From positions 558,001 through 622,000 of the forward strand of contig OY764147.1 of assembly GCA_963668115.1 (NCBI GenBank): 64,000 nt of DNA, read 5' to 3'. A program made the position numbers and the translations under genes. The notes under the pieces are model-generated. The model saw only the letters and a program-made list of their open reading frames with translations. It ran no database searches and had not been told where the DNA came from. The stretch comes from Plut-88900 sp963668115 (GTDB lineage Bacteria > Chloroflexota > Dehalococcoidia > Plut-88900). Positions 58,397 through 64,000 of the stretch are shown in pieces; the first letter of the stretch is position 1; each line of letters opens with the position of its first letter.

Positions 58397-58479
58397 TCAT
58401 CAGCCCTCGCCCTTGATTCTTGGTCGGTGGTAGGATGGACTTGAGGAAGCCGGCGAAATAGGTGATAAGGAGGACCGTT

Positions 58480-59238
58480 ATGGCTGACGACATGAAAGGC
58501 AAGGTCGCTCTCGTGACAGGCGGAGGTTCGGGTATTGGCAGGGCGACCGTGCTGGCCTTTGCGAAGAGAGGCGCTGCCGTCGCAACCGTCGACGTGAATG
58601 AAGACGGATGCGCCGAGACCGCACGCCTCGCCGCCGAGCTTGGAGCCAACGTCGATTACTGGCGCGCCGATGTATCCCAGGCCAGCGAGGTCGAGGCCAT
58701 GGTCTCCCGCGTCGTCGAGACCCACGGACGCCTCGACTACGCCTACAACAACGCCGGCATCGAAGGCCCGACCGGTAGCCTGATCGATTGCTCGGAAGCC
58801 GACTTCGACCGCCTGACCGCCATCAATTTCAAGGGCGTCTGGCTCTGCATGAAATACGAATTCCCGGCCATGCTGGCGTCGGGGGGAGGTGCGATTGTCA
58901 ACACCTCCTCAATTAGCGGCTTAAAGGGGAGCGCAAGCTTGGGCCCTTATACCGGCACCAAGTTCGGCGTTGCAGGACTCACCAGGTCGGCAGCTCTGGA
59001 GTTCGGCGAGCAGGGAGTCCGGGTCAACGCCGTCTGCCCGGGTACTATAGACACCCCCATGGTCGAGCGCCTTTGGGGCGCCGACCCCAAGAAGAACCGC
59101 CAACTCCTTGAAGGCACGCCCCTCCACCGCCAGGGAGACCCCTCCGAAGTCGCCGAGGTCGTAGTCTGGCTCTGCTCTGACTCCGCATCCTACGTCAACG
59201 GCAACCTCATGAAAGTAGACGGCGGCTACCTGGCTTAG
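58480..59238 (+). CDS. Short-chain dehydrogenase/reductase
   Basis: 252 residues. VALVTGGGSGIGRATVLAF, NNAGIEG, Ser in IVNTSSISGL, Tyr and Lys in YTGTKFG and the VCPGTIDTPMV segment give the complete classical SDR set; the C-terminus NGNLMKVDGGYLA is canonical. ATG 58480 lies six bases after AAGGAGG. Divergent from the quinone reductase. Probably an NAD-dependent alcohol dehydrogenase. Confidence 0.92.
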   Translation: MADDMKGKVALVTGGGSGIGRATVLAFAKRGAAVATVDVNEDGCAETARLAAELGANVDYWRADVSQASEVEAMVSRVVETHGRLDYAYNNAGIEGPTGSLIDCSEADFDRLTAINFKGVWLCMKYEFPAMLASGGGAIVNTSSISGLKGSASLGPYTGTKFGVAGLTRSAALEFGEQGVRVNAVCPGTIDTPMVERLWGADPKKNRQLLEGTPLHRQGDPSEVAEVVVWLCSDSASYVNGNLMKVDGGYLA

Positions 59239-59255
59239 ACCGACCTCCGCCCCTT

Positions 59256-59283
59256 TGTCATTCCGATGCCCCGCGAAGAATCT
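59256..59283. repeat. REP-like element, GTCATTCCGATGCCC type
   Basis: Second copy of the element at 35226-35254, directly after the SDR stop; imperfect palindrome (ATTCC...GAAGAAT). Confidence 0.55.
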
Positions 59284-59355
59284 GGGGCAGGGCAGGAACC
59301 TCCGACTTCTAATGTTGATGTGGTGGATATGAAGGGGAATTGGATCCCCCGAGCC

Positions 59356-60768
59356 TCACACTACAAGGCTAATCGAGACCGTAGCAATCCCTAGGTAGAG
59401 CAAGAACCCAATGACGTCCGTAAACGTCGTAACCAGCACCGCCGACGCCACAGCGGGGTCGACCCCAATCCTTCGCATGAACAGGGGCACGCCCGCACCC
59501 ACCGACCCCGCGATAACCATATTGCCCAGCATCGCCAGCCCGAGCACGAAACCCAAACCTGGGTTCTGCTTCCATAGGATTGCGATTAGAGCTACGAGGA
59601 TTCCAAGCCACACTCCATGCAGTAGTCCGAGAATGGCCTCCCTGACCAGGAGCCGCCTCGCGCTCAGACCGACAAGCTCTCCCAGCGCAACTCCCCGTAC
59701 TATTAGGGTCAGGGTCTGAGTACCGCCAATTCCGCCTTGGCCTGCAACTACGGGTAGAAACGCAGCCAGCACTACGGCCTGTGCCAGCGTCGACTCGAAT
59801 AGCGTTATCGTGGCCGCTGCAATGAAAGTTGTCCCCAGGTTTACGGTCAGCCACGGGAGTCGTGCCCGAATCGAAGACAATATCGGGCCGTCTACTGCTT
59901 CGCCCGCTACGCTGGCTACACGCTGCATCTGACGCGTATCATGCTCGACCGTTGCGCTCAAGAGAGCCTCTCCCAGGATTACGCCTATCAGGCGTCCATG
60001 TTCGACTACAGGCAACTGGGACAAATTGTAGTGCTGTTGCAGACGTGCACACTCTCTGGCAGGAGTGTCCGCTGTCACCGTCGCCACGATTGTCGTGGCT
60101 AGGCTCTGTACTGGCATATCGCTTTCTGCAATCGCAAGGTCAACCATGCTCACTTCCCCGGCAAGGTCACCATCCCCCTGAAGTAAAAATGCATGGGTGA
60201 ACTTCAGCCTTTCTTCACCTATGACCCTGACGCTATCCCTCAAATCCTCGACCCGTCCCCCGATGTCGGCCGCGGGAAAGTGCGAGACCATTAGCGCCCC
60301 CGCCGTGTCGGGCTCGCGTTCAAGAATCTCTGCGGCCACATGGGGCTGTTCTAGTTCCTTGGCCACCTCATGGGCTCGCAAAATCGGCAATCTGCGAAGT
60401 GTGCTCAGCGCCTGATGAGGATGGATCTGGCGCAGCACCCCCGACAGCATACGGGACCCCAGCCGCGCCCCGACCCGTCCCGCCTCCACTGGATTCATCT
60501 GTCTCAGGATCAGGGCGACGGTCTCCGGGGACATTGTCTGGACCATCGCGTCCCTGCTCGTACGCGGCAGCCCCGCTACGATGCTTCCTATGTCTGCCGG
60601 GTGCAGATGCCGCATACGCTCCCACGCAGTGCGGGCATATCCAGCCTTGATGAGATCGTGGACTTCATCCGCAATCTCCTCAGCCCGGTCCAGCGATATC
60701 GCCTGTGGGCTTCCGCCTACGTCCTCCACCGTTACTGCTTCCTCCCAATCGCCGTGCACATTCTTCAT
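59356..60768 (-). CDS. mgtE: MgtE-family magnesium transporter
   Basis: About 470 residues. The MgtE N-domain (HPADIGSIVAGLPRTSRDAM), two CBS domains (about 145-265, including LPVVEHGRLIGVILGEALLS) and five membrane helices at the C-terminus. The pore has LPVVAGQGGIGGTQTLTL and TTFTDVIGFLLYL with the conserved Asp in the last helix. ATG 60768 with AGGAG upstream is preferred to an in-frame ATG 21 bases earlier. Gated Mg2+ uptake; the CBS domains sense intracellular Mg2+. Confidence 0.9.
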   Translation of the reverse strand: MKNVHGDWEEAVTVEDVGGSPQAISLDRAEEIADEVHDLIKAGYARTAWERMRHLHPADIGSIVAGLPRTSRDAMVQTMSPETVALILRQMNPVEAGRVGARLGSRMLSGVLRQIHPHQALSTLRRLPILRAHEVAKELEQPHVAAEILEREPDTAGALMVSHFPAADIGGRVEDLRDSVRVIGEERLKFTHAFLLQGDGDLAGEVSMVDLAIAESDMPVQSLATTIVATVTADTPARECARLQQHYNLSQLPVVEHGRLIGVILGEALLSATVEHDTRQMQRVASVAGEAVDGPILSSIRARLPWLTVNLGTTFIAAATITLFESTLAQAVVLAAFLPVVAGQGGIGGTQTLTLIVRGVALGELVGLSARRLLVREAILGLLHGVWLGILVALIAILWKQNPGLGFVLGLAMLGNMVIAGSVGAGVPLFMRRIGVDPAVASAVLVTTFTDVIGFLLYLGIATVSISLVV

Positions 60769-60883
60769 GTTTCGAACTCCTGGCTTCAAACTACGTGTTC
60801 AAATAAGGAAACCGAGACAACATGGCCCGCGCCTCCGCGCAGTTATTAAGGGCGCAAGACGTTTACTCGATACGGATAACAGG

Positions 60884-61375
60884 TCAGCTGTCCAGTGTCT
60901 TCTCGTAGAACAAGCTCAGCGGATCATCCCAGTAGTCCCCGAAAGCCGGGATCTTGCAGTACCCCGTCCGTTCATACAACCCCAGGGCCTCTGGCTGCGA
61001 AATCCCGACCTCCAGCCGCACCTTCGAATACCCTTTAGCCGAGGCAACCCCCTCCAGGTGCTCCAGCATCCTCTTCGCATACCCCCGACCCCTGAACCCC
61101 GGCCGCACGTACATCCGCTTGATCTCACCGTAGCTATCCCCGCCCTCCGACGGCTCCCCGAAGAGCTGCACCCCGCCACACCCTGCCGCCGTCCCATCCT
61201 CGTACAGCACGAAAAACTCGACGCCCTGCGCAATCAGCTTGTCAACGTCATACCCGTGCTGGCTCTCCGCCGGATAAAGAGGGTCCAGGTAAGCGTCCAA
61301 CTCCCTTATAAGGGAGCGCGCAGTGTCGGTGCCAGGGTCTTCCCTTCGAATGACAAAAGGCTTACCGGTCACCAT
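60884..61375 (-). CDS. GNAT-family N-acetyltransferase
   Basis: 163 residues. The acetyl-CoA loop is VRPGFRGRGYAKRMLEHLEG (R/Q-x-x-G-x-A pattern), followed by LEVGISQPEALGLYERTGYC. The N-terminal half is the substrate side. Start ATG 61375 lacks a strong ribosome site. It acetylates a small amine or protein N-terminus; target unknown. Confidence 0.87.
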   Translation of the reverse strand: MVTGKPFVIRREDPGTDTARSLIRELDAYLDPLYPAESQHGYDVDKLIAQGVEFFVLYEDGTAAGCGGVQLFGEPSEGGDSYGEIKRMYVRPGFRGRGYAKRMLEHLEGVASAKGYSKVRLEVGISQPEALGLYERTGYCKIPAFGDYWDDPLSLFYEKTLDS

Positions 61376-61396
61376 GCGGTTCAGGCCCGACTAAGC

Positions 61397-63364
61397 CTAA
61401 ACCCCCCTCCCCGCCCGGGTCCCCTCCAATATCGCATCGTGAATCCGGCGCGGCGCCCTCGCATCCCCAACCAGCCTTACATCGGCAACCTTGCCTTTTA
61501 GTGACTTGTATAGGCCATCCTGTGCCTCACGCAGACCCGCATGGACGATGGTCGTGACCCCGTCCACCGTGCGCTCCTCGTCGTTGTAGATGTTCCGAAG
61601 CACCACCTGCTCTTCCCGAATCTCCTTCACTTCCGTGTGCGGAGTCAAAGTGACGCCGTTGGTGAACATACGCTGGTAGACCAGTGGCTTGGTGCTGATG
61701 TCTATGTCCTCACCGACGGTGAACAGGTCCGATACCACCTCCACGCTGCTGCCCTTCAACGCCAGCTGCTCCGCCACCGCCGGCCCCTTGTGATGGCCGT
61801 CCTGGTCGATTACCAGCACCTTCTCGCCCCAGTCCACCTCCCGAGTCAACGCCTCCTCGGTAGTCACCACCGGCCCCGACTTCGCTCCCGGTATATCCGG
61901 CGGCAGCTGCTCCGACCCCGTCGCGATTATCACCGCATCCGGTGACTCCGCAAGCACCGTGTCTGCGTTGGCCTCAGCGCCCAGCCGGATATCTACCCCC
62001 AGCTTCCGCGCCTGCTCCTCCAGCCAGATTGTTATCGCCCCGAAGTCCTCCCGTCCTGCGGCCTTCGTATAGGGCGTAATCTGACCTCCCAGCACCGCCC
62101 TCTTTTCAAACAGCACCACGTCGTGGCCCCGCTCCGCCGAGACCCGCGCCGCCTCCAGCCCCCCGGGCCCACCCCCGACCACCACAACCTTCTTCTTGCT
62201 CTCCGTCGGCTTGACGATGGCCAACTCCGCCTCCCGGCTGATGACTGGGTTGTGTATGCAAGTAACGGGCTTGCCATGGAACAGCCGCCCGATGCATCCC
62301 TGGTTGCTCCCGATGCACGGCCTTATGTCCTCGACCCTGCCCTCCTTTGCCTTATTGGCTAGGTGAGGGTCTGCGATCATGGCCCGGGTCATGGCTACTA
62401 GGTCGGCCTTTCCTTCAGAGACAATCCATTCTCCTTGCATGGGGTCGGTTATCCGACCCGCAATCAGGATGGCGAGACTGCTGTTCCGCTTCACCTCAGT
62501 CGCGTAATCCACCCACAGCCCCGTCTTGAACCACATCGCAGGTACCGCTTCCGACTGGCCCATCATGTACTCCGGCGTCGCCCCCGTGATGCTCAGGTAG
62601 TCCACCTGCCCCGTGGCCTCGAGTATTTCGAATATCTTCAGTTGGTCCGCCCGACTCAACCCGCCCTTGGTTCTCTCGTCCTCGCCCCCCACCCGGATCC
62701 CGACCACGAAGTCCTCTCCCACCCGCTCCCTCGCCGCTTCGATGACCTCCAGTGCGAAGCGCATCCGGTTCTCCAGCGACCCGCCGTAGGCGTCGGTCCG
62801 CTTGTTCGAGAAGGGAGACAGGAACTGCTCCGGCAGGTGCCCCGACCCAATCATGATCTCCACCCCGTCAAAGCCCCCTGCCTTCAGCCGACCTGCGGCC
62901 TTCCCATATCCCTCTACAACATCCTGAATCTCCTCTATCTCCATGGCGTGAGGAGTCTCCCGGTGCACCCGCTCCGGCAGACCCGACGGCGCAAACAACG
63001 GGTGCCACGAAATGTCCGAATTCCCCCGCCGACCCCTGTGTGTAATCTGCGAAAAAATCTTAGCCCCGTGCTGGTGTACTGCCGCCGAGGCGTCCTTCAG
63101 GTAGGGAATTACCTTGTCCTCAAACAGTTCGACCCCACCCCAGTCCACCGCCGGCGATGAGTGGTGCACGGACGCCGAGCCATAGCAGATTATCAACCCC
63201 GCCCCACCCCGCGCCTTCTCCGCTTGGTATGCATTGATTTTGGGCCCGGGCATCCCGTTGTCGGCGAGAACGGTGGCGTGCGCAGTGCTCACGATTCGGT
63301 TCCGTATAGTCACGTTGCGCATAGTCAGGGGGCTGAACAGGTTGGGGAACTGCGTGCTTGCCAT
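61397..63364 (-). CDS. FadH-like NADH:flavin oxidoreductase (OYE plus FAD/NAD domains)
   Basis: 655 residues, the 2,4-dienoyl-CoA reductase architecture: OYE TIM barrel (1-340, LFSPLTMRNVTIRNRIV, HGAKIFSQITHRGRRG), Fe-S segment, then NAD(P)H/FAD Rossmann domains starting VVVVGGGPGGLEAARVS. The Fe-S motif reads CIGSNQGCIGRLFHGK then TCIHNP; E. coli FadH has Cys where the Ser is, so three of four cluster Cys remain. The cluster may be altered or lost. Substrate not certain. It is followed upstream by a cyclase-family gene. Confidence 0.88.
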   Translation of the reverse strand: MASTQFPNLFSPLTMRNVTIRNRIVSTAHATVLADNGMPGPKINAYQAEKARGGAGLIICYGSASVHHSSPAVDWGGVELFEDKVIPYLKDASAAVHQHGAKIFSQITHRGRRGNSDISWHPLFAPSGLPERVHRETPHAMEIEEIQDVVEGYGKAAGRLKAGGFDGVEIMIGSGHLPEQFLSPFSNKRTDAYGGSLENRMRFALEVIEAARERVGEDFVVGIRVGGEDERTKGGLSRADQLKIFEILEATGQVDYLSITGATPEYMMGQSEAVPAMWFKTGLWVDYATEVKRNSSLAILIAGRITDPMQGEWIVSEGKADLVAMTRAMIADPHLANKAKEGRVEDIRPCIGSNQGCIGRLFHGKPVTCIHNPVISREAELAIVKPTESKKKVVVVGGGPGGLEAARVSAERGHDVVLFEKRAVLGGQITPYTKAAGREDFGAITIWLEEQARKLGVDIRLGAEANADTVLAESPDAVIIATGSEQLPPDIPGAKSGPVVTTEEALTREVDWGEKVLVIDQDGHHKGPAVAEQLALKGSSVEVVSDLFTVGEDIDISTKPLVYQRMFTNGVTLTPHTEVKEIREEQVVLRNIYNDEERTVDGVTTIVHAGLREAQDGLYKSLKGKVADVRLVGDARAPRRIHDAILEGTRAGRGV

Positions 63365-63398
63365 TTCTAGTTTTCCTCGGATTACTTTGGTTGGATTC

Positions 63399-64000
63399 CT
63401 ATACTAGGGCCACCGGATTCCACGGCGTCCCCGACGCCTCCGTCAAAGGCAACGGCGCCCCCACGAACATGAATTCATACACTTCGTCCCGCGCTATCTC
63501 CTCCAGGTTCATGTTCTCCAGCAGGTAGACGCCCAGGTCCCGCAATGCGTAGCGGTGGAGCAGGCTGTATCCCTCTCCCCCATCCGGGCTGTTCACCTCG
63601 ACCGTCGGCTGGTCAGCCCCGATTGCACACACGTCTCTTTCCTTTAGCCAAGGCGCTAGGGACCCGTCCGGCCCCGGCACCCCCGAGCGCCACAGGTCGT
63701 AGTCCTTGTAGAAGACGGTGTGCCAGCCCGTGCGGAACAGCAGCACGTCGCCCGGTTGGATCTCGACCCCCTGCGACGCCGCCACCGCATCCAACTCCTC
63801 CCCCGTCACTACCTCCGCAGCGTCCATGTGCTCTATCCCTCGATACCGAGGTATGTCCAGCATCACCCCCCGCCCGACTATCGCCTTCACCTGGTCAATA
63901 CCTATCTTCCTCACCCCCGACTTGAAAACCTGCTCCTCGGAGTAGCCGTTGTAGAACTGCCCCTCCGCCCAGGAGTGCCCCAGGGAGTCGATGTGCGTCC
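63399..64000 (-). CDS. Cyclase/kynurenine formamidase-family metal hydrolase (5' end off window)
   Basis: The visible 200 codons start inside the gene: THIDSLGHSWAEGQFYNGYS at the right edge is the HxGTHxDxxxH metal motif of the cyclase family. GDVLLFRTGWHTV and GADQPTVEVNSPDG are family blocks. An in-frame GTG at 63914 is internal and not the start. The family includes kynurenine formamidase and isatin hydrolase. It precedes the FadH-like gene by 34 bases, likely one operon. Confidence 0.86.
   Translation of the reverse strand, partial: THIDSLGHSWAEGQFYNGYSEEQVFKSGVRKIGIDQVKAIVGRGVMLDIPRYRGIEHMDAAEVVTGEELDAVAASQGVEIQPGDVLLFRTGWHTVFYKDYDLWRSGVPGPDGSLAPWLKERDVCAIGADQPTVEVNSPDGGEGYSLLHRYALRDLGVYLLENMNLEEIARDEVYEFMFVGAPLPLTEASGTPWNPVALV

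Overview
The window is about 62% GC, densely packed and free of rRNA or core informational genes. It is dominated by paralogous catabolic families: LLM flavin-dependent oxidoreductases (4), metal-dependent amidohydrolases of several subclasses (5), phosphotriesterase-like hydrolases (2), Rieske oxygenases (2), Old Yellow Enzyme-type reductases (2), CaiB/BaiF CoA-transferases (2), MetE-like proteins (2), an enolase-superfamily dehydratase, SDRs and extradiol dioxygenases. Together with lipoproteins carrying Pro-Thr linkers and HEPN-type small proteins, this fits an uncultured Chloroflexota lineage of the SAR202/Dehalococcoidia type. That assignment is inference from gene content; no marker gene is present.

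Layout. 1-3.8 kb (minus): a four-gene operon with a large UGSC-associated protein, a UGSC-family selenoprotein with an in-frame TGA, a translationally coupled NYN-domain protein and an OYE cut by the left edge. 3.9-7.8 kb (plus): ATZ/TRZ-type amidohydrolase, a three-domain RidA fusion and an enolase-superfamily dehydratase. 7.8-15.7 kb: flavin monooxygenase/acyl-CoA-dehydrogenase-like protein, SDR, MBL hydrolase, two-domain VOC dioxygenase, Rieske oxygenase, two tandem LLM paralogues and a cupin. 15.7-20.2 kb: HAD protein, tandem phosphotriesterase paralogues, homocysteine S-methyltransferase family protein, cupin and HEPN protein. 20.4-22.7 kb: SodC-like protein, a lower-GC stretch with small ORFs and a lipoprotein. 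22.8-26.5 kb: divergent MetE-like pair, OsmC and a double-rhodanese. 26.5-33.4 kb: amidohydrolase with HEPN gene, then CoA-transferase, LarA-like racemase and short PPDK. 33.5-34.1 kb: HicAB toxin-antitoxin. 35.1-37.3 kb: IS110-family element with structured flanks, an orphan structured RNA candidate behind a near-consensus promoter, and a helically phased repeat array. 37.3-40.8 kb: LLM, amidohydrolase and D-aminoacylase operon. 40.8-42.0 kb: lower-GC islet with one promoter-driven unknown gene and a tRNA-like remnant. 42.1-49.1 kb (minus): seven-gene acyl-CoA operon. 49.2-53.0 kb (plus): amidase, creatinase-like hydrolase and amidohydrolase, ended by a clear terminator. 53.1-58.4 kb (minus): coiled-coil orphan, Rieske oxygenase, LigB dioxygenase and quinone reductase. 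58.5-64 kb: SDR, MgtE, GNAT, a FadH-like OYE and a cyclase-family enzyme cut by the right edge.

How it works together. Most operons look like interchangeable catabolic cassettes. A ring or heteroatom-containing compound is oxidised (Rieske, LLM, OYE, acyl-CoA-dehydrogenase-like enzymes), cleaved (VOC and LigB dioxygenases), hydrolysed (amidohydrolases, amidase, PTE-like, cyclase) and passed through CoA intermediates (CaiB/BaiF, ECH, thiolase-like/DUF35, CoA-transferase) toward central metabolism (LarA-like, PPDK). Substrates cannot be read from the sequence. The most unusual items are the UGSC selenoprotein operon, the structured RNA candidates around the IS110 element, the phased repeat array in front of an LLM gene, and several enzymes lacking a normally essential ligand.
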